From NCBI RefSeq assembly GCF_016900115.1, contig NZ_JACJJQ010000001.1, positions 38,555 to 102,554 of the forward strand: a stretch of 64,000 nucleotides of DNA, written 5' to 3'. This stretch comes from Limosilactobacillus alvi (lineage in GTDB: Bacteria > Bacillota > Bacilli > Lactobacillales > Lactobacillaceae). This document shows positions 53,086 to 62,323 of this stretch, piece after piece (positions within the stretch are counted from its first letter, which is position 1; every line of letters starts with the position of its first letter). Position numbers and translations under genes: made by a program. The notes under the pieces are model-generated. The model did not search any database and was not told the origin of the DNA. It worked only from the letters and a program-made list of their open reading frames with translations.

Positions 53086-54618
53086 ATGGTTAATAATATT
53101 ACTAAAACCATCGATCAAGTAGCTCAAATGAACCTTGATCGGATTGCCTATAATGAATTAGGCATAACGCACACTTACCAAGAGCTTTTAAATTACACCA
53201 ATGCATTTGCCAGTTGGCTCGACCAACAAGCCGATTTACCAGCCAAGAGCCCCATTCTTTATTATGGGGACCACCAATTTGAAATGCCAGTTGGCTTCCT
53301 TGGTGGCGCTAAGGCTGGTCATGCTTATATTCCTGTTGAAGTCGGAACGGCGCTCCCCCGTCTCCAATCAATCATCAATACGGCTAACCCTCGCCTAGTG
53401 GTCGCAATTGATGACTTTCCAAGCAATGACGTCGATTATGACGGCCAAGTTTTAAGTAAGGACGAATTCACAAAGATTATTACTACCCCAGCAGACTACC
53501 GATTAACCCATGAACTTAAGGGAGATGACACTTTCTACATTCTCTTTACCTCAGGAACGACCGGTTCACCAAAAGGGGTTGAAGTAACCCACGACAATAT
53601 TCAATCCTTTGCTAACTGGATGCTTGGTAATCGCTTTAACTTACCTACCCAAACTAACTACTTAGGGCAAGCACCTTTTTCCTTTGACATTTCACACTTC
53701 TATTGGTTAGATGGTTTTCTTTCTGGTTCAACGATCAAAGCTTTACCACTCCACGTGGTGCAAAACTTTGGACAACTATTTAAGGTCCTTCCGGAACTTG
53801 ATTTCAACGTTTTCGTGGGGACACCATCCTTTGCGGATATGTTACTCTTGAGTCCCGCATTTAATGCGGAACACATGCCCCAACTCACCCACATGGTTTT
53901 CTGTGGTGAAGAATTGACCCCATCAACCGTTAAGCGGATCTTTACGAAGTTCCCCGACGTCAAAGTCTTCAACACATACGGGCCAACTGAAGCCGCCGTT
54001 GCCATTACTAGTTGTGAAATTACCAAGGAAATGGCTGAAACGATGAAGCGGCTCCCAATTGGTTATGATAAGCCAGGCGTTACCACTTCAATTTGGGACG
54101 GAGATCATGAAATCACTACTCCTGGCGAACACGGTGAAATCATCATTACGGGGGATAGTGTTGCCAAGGGTTACCTTAACAATCCGGCAAAGACCGCTCA
54201 AAACTTCTTTAAGGTTAACGGGGTTCAATCTTACCGGACGGGGGATGCCGGCTTTATCGATGAAGCTGGGGTTCGTCATATCATCGGCCGGATGGACTTC
54301 CAAATTAAGCTTCACGGTTTCCGGGTTGAACTGGACGAAGTGCGCTCAAGCCTCGAACTAAGTCCGCTGGTTAAGCAAGCCGTTGCTGTTCCAAAATATG
54401 ATAAAAACGGGAAAGCTTCCCACTTAATCGCTTATGTAATTGCTGAACCAAACGACTTTGAAAAGGACGCTGATTTAACCAAGGCCATCCGGCAAAGCTT
54501 GAAGGAAAAGATCATGGACTACATGATGCCAACGCAGTTTATTTACGTTGATAGTTTTCCGAAGTCCGCTAATGGTAAGATTGCCGTCAAGCAAATTATT
54601 GCGGAGGCTAACAAGTAA
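53086..54618 (+). CDS. dltA: D-alanine:carrier protein ligase
   Basis: A 510-residue adenylating enzyme that activates D-Ala and loads it on DltC. Core motifs: TSGTTGSPKGVEVTHDN (P-loop), FNTYGPTEAAVA, YRTGDAG, and the C-terminal Lys in KSANGKIAVKQI. ATG 53086 is chosen over TTG 53080. First enzyme of dltXABCD; D-alanylation lowers negative surface charge and protects from cationic peptides. Confidence 0.97.
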   Translation: MVNNITKTIDQVAQMNLDRIAYNELGITHTYQELLNYTNAFASWLDQQADLPAKSPILYYGDHQFEMPVGFLGGAKAGHAYIPVEVGTALPRLQSIINTANPRLVVAIDDFPSNDVDYDGQVLSKDEFTKIITTPADYRLTHELKGDDTFYILFTSGTTGSPKGVEVTHDNIQSFANWMLGNRFNLPTQTNYLGQAPFSFDISHFYWLDGFLSGSTIKALPLHVVQNFGQLFKVLPELDFNVFVGTPSFADMLLLSPAFNAEHMPQLTHMVFCGEELTPSTVKRIFTKFPDVKVFNTYGPTEAAVAITSCEITKEMAETMKRLPIGYDKPGVTTSIWDGDHEITTPGEHGEIIITGDSVAKGYLNNPAKTAQNFFKVNGVQSYRTGDAGFIDEAGVRHIIGRMDFQIKLHGFRVELDEVRSSLELSPLVKQAVAVPKYDKNGKASHLIAYVIAEPNDFEKDADLTKAIRQSLKEKIMDYMMPTQFIYVDSFPKSANGKIAVKQIIAEANK

Positions 54619-55847
54619 TGTTGCAATGGATTCAAGATATGCCTAACTTTACGGCATATGGAACACCAACTTACTTTATCTACTTGCTAATCGCCATTCT
54701 GCCATTAGGCATTGGCTTGTACTTTGGCAAGCGGTTTGAATGGTATGAAGCCTTAATTAGCTTCATCTTTATCTTTTTGATGTTTGATGGGCAAAGCTAT
54801 TTACAGGCTTTCTCCTTAATTGGGTATATTGTTTACCAAACCGTAATTGTAATTGGTTATTTCCATTACCGGCAAAAACAAAATGCAAGTTGGGTCTTTT
54901 ACCTAATTACTTTCTTATCACTATTACCAATTATTATCGTTAAATTCTCACCAGCAATGGTTGGTCACAACTCCTTGCTTGGTTTCTTAGGGATTTCATA
55001 CCTAACCTTCCGGGCGGCCGGAACGATTATTGAAACCCGGGATGGGGTCGTCAAAGACCTAAATTGGTGGAAGTTTATCCGCTTTATGGCCTTCATGCCG
55101 ACCATTACTTCGGGGCCAATTGACCGCTACCGGCGCTTCTCAAAGGACTACCAAAAAGTCCCAAGCCGGGAAAAATACCTCGGCTTAGTTGGAAAGGCGA
55201 TTCCATATCTCTTCATCGGGTTCGTTTATGAATTCGTGATTGACTACTTCTTTGGTCAAGTTTGGTATCCCTTCATGGAACAACGAGCACTCGCCTACGC
55301 TCCCCACCTTAGTTGGTGGGTGGTCGGCGTCGCTTACATGTATGCTGGTCACCTATACTTTAACTTTGCGGGTTACTCCTTCTTCGCCGTGGCAGTCTCC
55401 TACTTGATGGGGGTTGAAACGCCGATGAACTTTAACAAGCCTTTCCTTTCCAAGAACATCAAAGAGTTCTGGAATCGGTGGCACATGACCCTTTCTTTCT
55501 GGTTCCGAGACTACATTTTCATGCGGTTTGTTTTTATGGCAACTAAGAAAAAGTGGTTTAAGAACCGGAATGTCCTCTCCTCCGTTGCTTACATGCTTAA
55601 CATGTTGACAATGGGATTCTGGCATGGGGTAACCTGGTACTACATTCTCTATGGTTTCATGCATGGATTGGCCCTCGTAGTTGACGACTGGTGGCTTCGT
55701 TACAAACGGAAACACCTTAAGATTAAATCCACGAAGTTGACCAAGTTCATTGCTGGTTTTGTTACTTTTAACTTTGTTGTCTTAACCTTCTTAGTCTTCT
55801 GTGGCTTCTTAGATAAGCTATGGTTTGGCTTCCCAGGACATCACTAA
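54618..55847 (+). CDS. dltB: D-alanyl transfer protein DltB (MBOAT)
   Basis: A 409-residue MBOAT-family membrane acyltransferase with about 11 helices. RFMAFMPTITSGPIDRYRRF, FNKPFLSKNIKEFWNRWHMTLSFWFRDYIFMRF and the catalytic His in MGFWHGVTWYY are visible. ATG overlaps the dltA stop (TAATG). It moves D-Ala from DltC across the membrane. Confidence 0.97.
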   Translation: MLQWIQDMPNFTAYGTPTYFIYLLIAILPLGIGLYFGKRFEWYEALISFIFIFLMFDGQSYLQAFSLIGYIVYQTVIVIGYFHYRQKQNASWVFYLITFLSLLPIIIVKFSPAMVGHNSLLGFLGISYLTFRAAGTIIETRDGVVKDLNWWKFIRFMAFMPTITSGPIDRYRRFSKDYQKVPSREKYLGLVGKAIPYLFIGFVYEFVIDYFFGQVWYPFMEQRALAYAPHLSWWVVGVAYMYAGHLYFNFAGYSFFAVAVSYLMGVETPMNFNKPFLSKNIKEFWNRWHMTLSFWFRDYIFMRFVFMATKKKWFKNRNVLSSVAYMLNMLTMGFWHGVTWYYILYGFMHGLALVVDDWWLRYKRKHLKIKSTKLTKFIAGFVTFNFVVLTFLVFCGFLDKLWFGFPGHH

Positions 55848-55878
55848 ACATTAATTTTTAAATTTGGAGGAATTTATC

Positions 55879-56118
55879 ATGCAAGAACAAATTCAAGAAC
55901 TTTTAGCCCAAGCTACTGGCCGTGACGCCGCTGACTTCGCTGACTACTCAGCAGATCTTTACGCTGATGGGATGCTTGATTCGATGGCCACGGTTCAATT
56001 CTTACTCTCCTTACAAGATGAATTTGATATTCAAGTGCCAGTTTCCGAATTTGACCGGGATGCTTGGAACACCGTTGATAAGATTGTTGATCGGGTGAAG
56101 GAACTCCAAAATGACTAA
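55879..56118 (+). CDS. dltC: D-alanyl carrier protein
   Basis: A 79-residue acyl-carrier protein. The phosphopantetheine serine is Ser35 in YADGMLDSMATVQF. ATG 55879 follows TTGGAGGA. Overlaps dltD by 8 nt. Length matches DltC. Confidence 0.96.
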   Translation: MQEQIQELLAQATGRDAADFADYSADLYADGMLDSMATVQFLLSLQDEFDIQVPVSEFDRDAWNTVDKIVDRVKELQND

Positions 56119-57403
56119 GAAACACCAACTGTGGTCAATCTTTGGCCCAGTCATTGTCGCCGGGATATTAGCCCTATTGGTATTCGCCCTTCCCTGGAAG
56201 AGTGAGCATTCGCAAGCGACCTTACAAAAAGCGGCGGTTTCGTTAAGTCCCAATGTCTTTAAAAATCGCTCGCTAAAGGTTCAAGCCTTAAGTGATAAAA
56301 AGGACCACTACGTTCCCTTCTTTGGTTCGAGTGAATTTAACCGGATGGACCGGTACTATCCAGCTACGATGGCGGCTCGTTACCACCATTATCGGCCATT
56401 TATGTTTGGTTCCCGGGGAACCCAATCCCTGCCGCAACTCTTTAATATGACCATGATGGCATCCCAAATGAAGAATGGCAAAGCTGTTTTCGTCATCTCG
56501 CCTCAATGGTTTGTTAAGAAAGGAGTTATGCCCGCAGCCTTTCGGTACTATAACGGGACATATGCCAACCTGGTTTGGTTAAACCAAGCTAATCCGCAGT
56601 CACCTTATGACCGGTATACGGCTAAGCGGCTCGGTCAACTTCTTGGAAACAGCGGCACGGTCGCTAGTTATGCCTACAAAATTGAACGGGGTGAAGCCCT
56701 AAACAGTTTTGAAAAGGCAAACTTAAAGGTCCGGATTGCCCTCTTGAGCCATGAAGATGACCTTTTCTCCGGTTACTTCTTAAAGGACAACTATGGTAAG
56801 CGAATCTTGCCAAAGGAAAAGTTATTACCAAAGACGTATAACTACCAAGCCCTTTACCAACATGCTATTAAAGCCCATGCCAAAGCTTCAAGTAACAATA
56901 ACCTGGGGATTATTAACAGCTTCTACAATCAACGAGTCCGGTACGCTAAGCATATTGACGGTACTCAGAAACATTTCTCCTACTTACAAAGTCCGGAATA
57001 TGCGGACTTACAGGTAGTTTTAAATCAATTAAAGAAAACCAATACTAACGTCGTTTTCATGATTACCCCAGTTAATGCTAAGTGGGAAAAGCGGACTGGT
57101 TTAAACATGCACATGTACTACCAGACTGCTGATAAGATTAAGTTCCAGTTGCAATCGCAAGGCTTTAACCACATTATCGATTACTCCCATGCCGGGAATA
57201 AACCGGGCTTCATGAACGATACCATTCATATCGGTTGGGCTGGTTGGGTCAACTTTGACAGGCGGATTTCACCATTCTTGGATAATCCCCAACCATCTCC
57301 CCACTACCACATGAATAGTGCCTTTCTTTCCAAAGACTGGCAAAATCTTAAGCCAACGGAGAATAATCTCCAACAGTTCAAGGTACAACATCTGAATAAA
57401 TAG
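56111..57403 (+). CDS. dltD: D-alanyl-lipoteichoic acid acyltransferase DltD
   Basis: A 430-residue protein with an N-terminal membrane anchor (about 8-28) and an extracellular SGNH-like domain: catalytic Ser in FFGSSEFNRMD and C-terminal DTIHIGWAGW with the Asp/His pair. It transfers D-Ala to teichoic acid outside the cell. Last gene of the operon, ending at a strong terminator. Confidence 0.96.
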   Translation: MTKKHQLWSIFGPVIVAGILALLVFALPWKSEHSQATLQKAAVSLSPNVFKNRSLKVQALSDKKDHYVPFFGSSEFNRMDRYYPATMAARYHHYRPFMFGSRGTQSLPQLFNMTMMASQMKNGKAVFVISPQWFVKKGVMPAAFRYYNGTYANLVWLNQANPQSPYDRYTAKRLGQLLGNSGTVASYAYKIERGEALNSFEKANLKVRIALLSHEDDLFSGYFLKDNYGKRILPKEKLLPKTYNYQALYQHAIKAHAKASSNNNLGIINSFYNQRVRYAKHIDGTQKHFSYLQSPEYADLQVVLNQLKKTNTNVVFMITPVNAKWEKRTGLNMHMYYQTADKIKFQLQSQGFNHIIDYSHAGNKPGFMNDTIHIGWAGWVNFDRRISPFLDNPQPSPHYHMNSAFLSKDWQNLKPTENNLQQFKVQHLNK

Positions 57404-57445
57404 CAAAAAGCAACCTAGGTGCACTGACCAGGTTGCTTTTTTGCT
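57402..57445 (+). terminator. Bidirectional terminator between dltD and rlmD
   Basis: AAAAAGCAACCT (57405-57416) pairs with AGGTTGCTTTTT (57430-57441); A- and T-runs on both sides serve both convergent genes. Confidence 0.9.
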
Positions 57446-57464
57446 ATCCATTTACTAATTCTGC

Positions 57465-58850
57465 TTAGTCTTCATTTAGAACTAATTTAACCACCGCTTC
57501 GCACCGTGGGGTTTGCGGTAGCATATCAACGGGTTGGATGTAGTCAACCCGGTAGGTTGGCGTTAAGCGAGCTAAATTTCGGGCTAAGGTTGCCATGTTA
57601 CAAGAAACATAGGCAAATTTTCGCGGCTTCTCAGCCAAGATCGTGTCAATTAACTTTTGGTCTAAACCTGTCCGTGGGGGATCGACGACTAAGGCATCGA
57701 AGTGTTGACCCGCTTGCCGCCACTTTGGTAATAGTTCTTCGGCTACCCCACATTCATAGTGAGCATTACTAATACCATTCAACTTGGCGTTTTCATTAGC
57801 GTCATCAACGGCGGCTTGGATGGTTTCCATTCCTAAAACTTGTTTAACTTGGCTAGCAAAGGAAAGACCGATTGTCCCGATTCCAGCGTAAGCATCAATT
57901 AAAGTATCCGTTTTAGTTAGATCAAGGGCCTTGGCTGTTTCCTCATATAAGGTCTCAGTTTGAATTGGATTAAGTTGGAGGAAAGAGCGGGCTGAGAGTT
58001 GGAAATCCAGGCCCATTAAACTTTCGGTAACATAGTCCTTACCGGCTAAGTTAAGGGTTTGATCGCCCCAAACCAAGGGCGTATCACCAGGATTAATATT
58101 TTGCATGACTGAAGTTACCATTGGCAATTCAGCCTTAATTCGGGTTAAAAGTTGGTGCTTTTTGATTAGCTTTGGGGTGTTAGTAATAAAAGTAACTTGG
58201 GTTTCACCGGTGGTCGTTTCTCGAATCGCGATCGTTTTAAGAATTCCGCTGTGGTTACTTTCCTCATAGGTTGGAATTTGTAATTCTTCGATGAACTTTA
58301 CCAGCGACCGCATCACCGTCATGGTTTGCGGTATTTGGATGGCACATTCCTTGAGGTCAACTACTTCATGACTATTAGCCCGGTAAAGGCCAGCCACCAC
58401 ATGGCCATCAACGGTCCGGACTTGGAATTGGGCTTTATTACGGTAGCCGTATGTTTGGGGACTCGGGAGGGTTGGTTTAACCTGGTAGTATTTGTAGCCC
58501 CGGGGTTTAAACTTTGCCAAGCTATCAAGGACGACTTGGCGTTTAAACTTAAGTTGGGCAGGGTAGGCAAGATGTTCTAGTTCAAAGCCCCCGGCAATCC
58601 CGGCAACGGAATCCTTAGGTGTAACTCGCTCTTTACTTGGTTGCTTAAGCCGGTGGATCTTAGCGGTTAGGTAACGTTCTTGAACTTTTGTGACTTCTGC
58701 CACAATTACTTCGCCCGGCAAGGCACCGGGGACAAAACAAACCTTATGCTTAAAATACCCAATTCCTTGGCCTTCGATTCCTAACTTTTTAATCGTTAAG
58801 GGGAACCGTTCACCAATGGTAACGTGGACGGGGGTCGCTTGATGTTTCAT
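57465..58850 (-). CDS. rlmD: 23S rRNA (uracil-5-)-methyltransferase, RlmD/RlmCD type, without Fe-S cysteines
   Basis: A 461-residue SAM-dependent methyltransferase: N-terminal TRAM domain (about 8-70), then a Rossmann methylase domain with DAYAGIGTIGLSFA (SAM), DPPRTGLDQKLI and the catalytic Cys in YVSCNMATLARNL. Where RumA proteins carry the CGGC-type 4Fe-4S cysteines, this one has VAGIAGGFELEHLAY, so the cluster is missing. ATG 58850 follows GAAGGAG; the longer frame lacks a site. Modifies uracil in 23S rRNA. Confidence 0.92.
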   Translation of the reverse strand: MKHQATPVHVTIGERFPLTIKKLGIEGQGIGYFKHKVCFVPGALPGEVIVAEVTKVQERYLTAKIHRLKQPSKERVTPKDSVAGIAGGFELEHLAYPAQLKFKRQVVLDSLAKFKPRGYKYYQVKPTLPSPQTYGYRNKAQFQVRTVDGHVVAGLYRANSHEVVDLKECAIQIPQTMTVMRSLVKFIEELQIPTYEESNHSGILKTIAIRETTTGETQVTFITNTPKLIKKHQLLTRIKAELPMVTSVMQNINPGDTPLVWGDQTLNLAGKDYVTESLMGLDFQLSARSFLQLNPIQTETLYEETAKALDLTKTDTLIDAYAGIGTIGLSFASQVKQVLGMETIQAAVDDANENAKLNGISNAHYECGVAEELLPKWRQAGQHFDALVVDPPRTGLDQKLIDTILAEKPRKFAYVSCNMATLARNLARLTPTYRVDYIQPVDMLPQTPRCEAVVKLVLNED

Positions 58851-59125
58851 GAAAAAACTCCTTCGCTCGATAATGCTGGTTACCATTCTAGCATTGTTGG
58901 GGGATGATTGCCCGGGAAATAAAAAGAAACCGGTAACCTAATTTTGGAAACTTGCTTGTTAAAAGTTTATGGACTAGTCGATATCTACCGGGGATGTTTC
59001 CTAAAGTCAAACCAGTAATCAGCACCCAACCGGTTTAAAAAATTTAGCATTAATACTTCTCGCTCTGTAATACGGCTTATTCATCCCCCTTGTTTTCACT
59101 TTCGTTCTCTTATAAAATACTATCA

Positions 59126-59139
59126 AGAACGTTTGTTTA
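59126..59139 (+). promoter_or_regulatory. Likely LexA (SOS) box upstream of the Y-family polymerase
   Basis: AGAACGTTTGTTTA fits the Gram-positive pattern CGAAC-N4-GTTCG at GAAC-N4-GTT. It lies 9 nt downstream of the -10-like TATAAA (59111-59116) and 14 nt before ATG 59154, a position that would block transcription. The preceding gene-free sequence (58851-59125) shows nothing else. Confidence 0.6.
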
Positions 59140-59153
59140 GGGTGGTGGAGTAC

Positions 59154-60452
59154 ATGGACTATTCAAAAGAACCGCATGGTGTTTATTTAATGATCGACAA
59201 TAAGTCTTTCTACGCCACAGTAGAGTGCACTACTCGTAACCTTGACCCCCTCACCACCCCCTTAGTCGTCATGTCTGAGGCTGATAACACGGGGAGTGGC
59301 TTGATTTTAGCTTCCTCACCCGCCGCTAAGGAACTCTTTGACTTGCATAATGTCAACCGGGCCCGAGATTTACCCGCGGATGACCGGCTGTTAGTCGTTC
59401 CACCCCGGATGAACCTTTATATCAAAAAGAATCTCGAAGTCAATGCCATCTATCAGCAGTTCATCCCGCCCGAAGATATTCTGCCGTACTCAATTGATGA
59501 ATCATTGCTCAACCTCACCCATTCTTGGAAGTTAACTGATAATAATCTTTACAAGGTAATTAAAAAAATTCAAGCGACGGTCTATGAACGCTTGCACCTG
59601 GTTACCACCATTGGAGTTGGTAATAATCCTCTCCAAGCCAAAATCGCTTTAGATATTTATTCCAAGCATAATGAAGAACGAATTGGGGTCATTACCAATA
59701 ACACCGCTACCCAGAAAATTTGGGAGATCGAAAACATCACGGATGTCTGGGGCATTAACCACCGCATGGCCGCCCGCCTAAATAAAATTGGGATTACCAG
59801 TATGTATCAACTAGCTCATACCGATCCTCATTTACTCAAGAGTGAAATGGGCCAAATGGGTATCCGCTTATACGCTACTGCCTGGGGAATCGACCGAACT
59901 GTATTGAGTCATCAGCCCCTTAAACGGGACCGGTCAATTGGTAATTCCCAGGTCCTTCCCCGGGACTATGTAAAGAAGGGGGAAATTGAATTGGTTATCA
60001 AAGAAATCACGGCCCAAGTTGCTTCCCGCCTCCGGGCTCGGCATAAACAGGCGAACGGGGTTTACCTCGGGATTGGTTATGCCAAAGGTGTCGTCGACGA
60101 AGATGGCCGAACTGGGTTTGCCCACTCTAAGAAGCTCGACGTTTCAACTGCTGATGAACGAAAACTAATCCTCCCAATTTTGGAACTTTTTGAGCAACAT
60201 TGGCAAGGACAGCCTGTTCGCCACATTAGCGTTAGCGCTAGTCGACTTAGCGAACGATTTGGCGAACAACTAAATCTCTTTCAAAGTCGAGCCGCAAACA
60301 TGGCAATTGACGTTGAGGACACGATGGATAGAATTCGCCAAAAGTTTGGCAAAACGGCGATCATGAAAGCAAGTAGCCTGGAAAAAGGGGGTACCTTTAT
60401 TTCCCGGTCAAAACTAGTTGGTGGTCACAGTGGGGGCCAGAGTTTTGAATAG
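59154..60452 (+). CDS. Y-family DNA polymerase (ImpB/MucB/SamB, UmuC-like)
   Basis: A 432-residue translesion polymerase. Palm-domain metal residues are in YLMIDNKSFYATVE (Asp) and LPYSIDESLLNLTH (Asp-Glu); the helix-hairpin region VWGINHRMAARLNKIGITSMYQLA follows, then the little-finger domain (about 245-360). ATG 59154 has GGGTGGTGG upstream. The SOS box suggests induction by DNA damage. Mutagenic lesion bypass is the family role; a UmuD partner is not present here. Confidence 0.93.
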   Translation: MDYSKEPHGVYLMIDNKSFYATVECTTRNLDPLTTPLVVMSEADNTGSGLILASSPAAKELFDLHNVNRARDLPADDRLLVVPPRMNLYIKKNLEVNAIYQQFIPPEDILPYSIDESLLNLTHSWKLTDNNLYKVIKKIQATVYERLHLVTTIGVGNNPLQAKIALDIYSKHNEERIGVITNNTATQKIWEIENITDVWGINHRMAARLNKIGITSMYQLAHTDPHLLKSEMGQMGIRLYATAWGIDRTVLSHQPLKRDRSIGNSQVLPRDYVKKGEIELVIKEITAQVASRLRARHKQANGVYLGIGYAKGVVDEDGRTGFAHSKKLDVSTADERKLILPILELFEQHWQGQPVRHISVSASRLSERFGEQLNLFQSRAANMAIDVEDTMDRIRQKFGKTAIMKASSLEKGGTFISRSKLVGGHSGGQSFE

Positions 60453-60762
60453 TTTTAATCCCCAACCAATCGGTAAGAAGATCTGTGAACAAATTGCCCG
60501 TCATTTTAAGCAGACTCGCCAAACCCGCTACTGGATAGCAATAGCTTACTATTCCCCGGATGATTGTTATAACCTGTTTTTCAATTCTCGCCGCCCCCAC
60601 CACTGGCAACGCTCTTGGCCAATTGCCATTTTGAATGACCTTGAATTTGATGAACTCATCGCCGTCTTAAATGTGATTCGCCAGCAATACCACTTTACGT
60701 TTGAATACAGCGGCTTTAATCATCTCGAATTGGATCGCCTCCAGCACGAAGTAAAACGGTGA
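60418..60762 (+). CDS. Hypothetical protein overlapping the Y-family polymerase gene
   Basis: An open frame of up to 114 residues whose 5' part overlaps the polymerase end. No ATG is available: TTG 60418, GTG 60430 and TTG 60445 are candidate starts. The product is hydrophilic, rich in aromatic residues and His/Arg (RYWIAIAYYSPDDCYNLFF, HHWQRSWPIAILNDLEFDEL), with no membrane segment. Comparable small genes follow the ImpB-like polymerase in other lactobacilli (recollection, unverified), so it may be an accessory factor. Function unknown. Confidence 0.7.
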   Translation: MVVTVGARVLNSFNPQPIGKKICEQIARHFKQTRQTRYWIAIAYYSPDDCYNLFFNSRRPHHWQRSWPIAILNDLEFDELIAVLNVIRQQYHFTFEYSGFNHLELDRLQHEVKR

Positions 60763-60765
60763 CAA

Positions 60766-60794
60766 TTGACATCCCCCATTAAAACCGCTATACT
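60766..60794 (+). promoter_or_regulatory. codBA promoter
   Basis: TTGACA (60766-60771), 17 nt, TATACT (60789-60794), starting 4 nt after the preceding stop codon. Confidence 0.85.
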
Positions 60795-60800
60795 CATTAC

Positions 60801-60941
60801 AATTTAAAATTCAGTTTGGCATTTAATGCAGTCCCGTGAGGCGCAAATGACCAGTAAATCTTTCTTGGTAACCTTTAGCTAGACTAAGACTACCAGAGTA
60901 GAAAATTACCGTCCTTGCCCAATCGGGGGAAGGACTTTTTT
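60801..60941 (+). promoter_or_regulatory. PyrR-type attenuator of codBA
   Basis: AGTCCCGTGAGGC (60830-60842) matches the PyrR-binding loop consensus (ARUCCnGnGAGGY). A terminator, GTCCTTGCCC...GGGGAAGGAC (60911-60935) plus six Ts, follows, with an antiterminator-capable segment (GGTAACCTTTAG...) between them. UMP-bound PyrR would favour termination, linking cytosine uptake to pyrimidine level. Confidence 0.85.
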
Positions 60942-60958
60942 AATATCTGGAGGTTATC

Positions 60959-62320
60959 ATGGCTGAAAAACAAAGTTCGAGTGAAATTACGCCGATTCCC
61001 CTAAATGCCCGGCACACCACCCGCTGGGATATGTTTGCGACTTGGGTCGGCGCAAATGCTAATAACGGAACTTGGTTTGTTGGTGGCGTTATCGCTGCTT
61101 GTGGGTTTGCGGTTGCAATGCAAGTTTTGGTCCTTTCATCAGCCCTCTCCTACTTGTTCTTAAGTTTAGTTGGTTACATTGGTTATAAAACCGGGGTTTC
61201 GACGATGACCATCGCCCGGGCCTCTTTCGGGGAACGGGGAAGTTACATTCCATCCCTGGTTAACATCACCCAATTTATTGGTTGGACGGCCGTTAACACT
61301 TTCATTGCTGCCCAATCCGTCAGTCTTCTCTTCCACGATCTCTTTAAATGGCCAGTTTGGGGCCAACCAAACGGTGAGTGGGGCCTTATTATTGGGATCC
61401 TCATTATGAGTATCCTCCACATTATCAGTGTTGCTAGCGGTTCTCGTTCGATCCAAATGATTGAACGGATCGGCATTATCGTGGTTTTAATCTTTGTAAT
61501 TTGGGAATCTGCGGCGGTCTTTAAAACGGTCTCTTTAAGTCAAATTGCCCATTGGTCAGTTCCCCTCAAACAAAAGATGGCAACTGGCGCCGCCATCGAC
61601 TACGTGGCGGCCTTTAACTTAGCCTGGGTAACCGCCGGAGCTGACTTTACCCGTTTTACTGCTGACAAGCACAATTCCATTCTCTCCCCCTGGTTAGGTG
61701 CCATGGTTGGGGTGGTTTGGTTTGCCTTTATTGGCTTAATCTCAACGATTGGGATTGCAATTACCAGTGGCGTTTACGATGCCAACAACTCCGATCCTTC
61801 AACCATTGCCAGCAAGCTTGGCCTTGGAGTAATTGCTCTACTCGTCATTATCTTAACTTCCATGACGGCCAATGCGGTTAACTTACTGGGAGCCGGATCA
61901 GCCCTTTCCAATATTTTTCCCAAGCTACGCCTTAAGTACTCCCTCTGGACCGTTGTGGCCTTAGCCACTCTCGTTACCTTCATTCCAATGTTTGTCGGGA
62001 GTTTCTTAACTACCTTTGAAAGCTTCCTTGACTACGTTGCCATGGTTCTTGGTCCAACGATCGCCATTATCTGTACTGATTTTTACTTTATTAACCATGG
62101 TAACTATCACGTGACGGAATTTGGTAAAATTAATGGTGAATACTGGTACCGAGGTGGTTTTAACCTCAGTGCCATTATCACTTTTGTTGCGGGGGTCGCT
62201 ATCTTCTTAGCAGGTCACCAATTACCAATTTTTGTGAACACTGTGGGGATGACCTTCATCGACATGTTATTCTCAGCCCTGCTCTATGCAGTCCTGATGC
62301 GTTTTTTAGAAAGGAAGTAG
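60959..62320 (+). CDS. codB: Cytosine permease (NCS1 family)
   Basis: A 453-residue membrane transporter with about 12 helices, importing cytosine with a cation. RHTTRWDMFATWVGANANNGTWFVGGV and FNLAWVTAGADFTRFT are NCS1 hallmarks. GGAGG precedes the ATG. Followed 3 nt later by codA. Controlled by the PyrR-type attenuator. Confidence 0.95.
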   Translation: MAEKQSSSEITPIPLNARHTTRWDMFATWVGANANNGTWFVGGVIAACGFAVAMQVLVLSSALSYLFLSLVGYIGYKTGVSTMTIARASFGERGSYIPSLVNITQFIGWTAVNTFIAAQSVSLLFHDLFKWPVWGQPNGEWGLIIGILIMSILHIISVASGSRSIQMIERIGIIVVLIFVIWESAAVFKTVSLSQIAHWSVPLKQKMATGAAIDYVAAFNLAWVTAGADFTRFTADKHNSILSPWLGAMVGVVWFAFIGLISTIGIAITSGVYDANNSDPSTIASKLGLGVIALLVIILTSMTANAVNLLGAGSALSNIFPKLRLKYSLWTVVALATLVTFIPMFVGSFLTTFESFLDYVAMVLGPTIAIICTDFYFINHGNYHVTEFGKINGEYWYRGGFNLSAIITFVAGVAIFLAGHQLPIFVNTVGMTFIDMLFSALLYAVLMRFLERK

Positions 62321-62323
62321 CTC

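Noticed and set aside
60801-60945. Purine riboswitch upstream of codB
   Set aside because: No purine aptamer core is present; the PyrR-binding loop explains the leader better.
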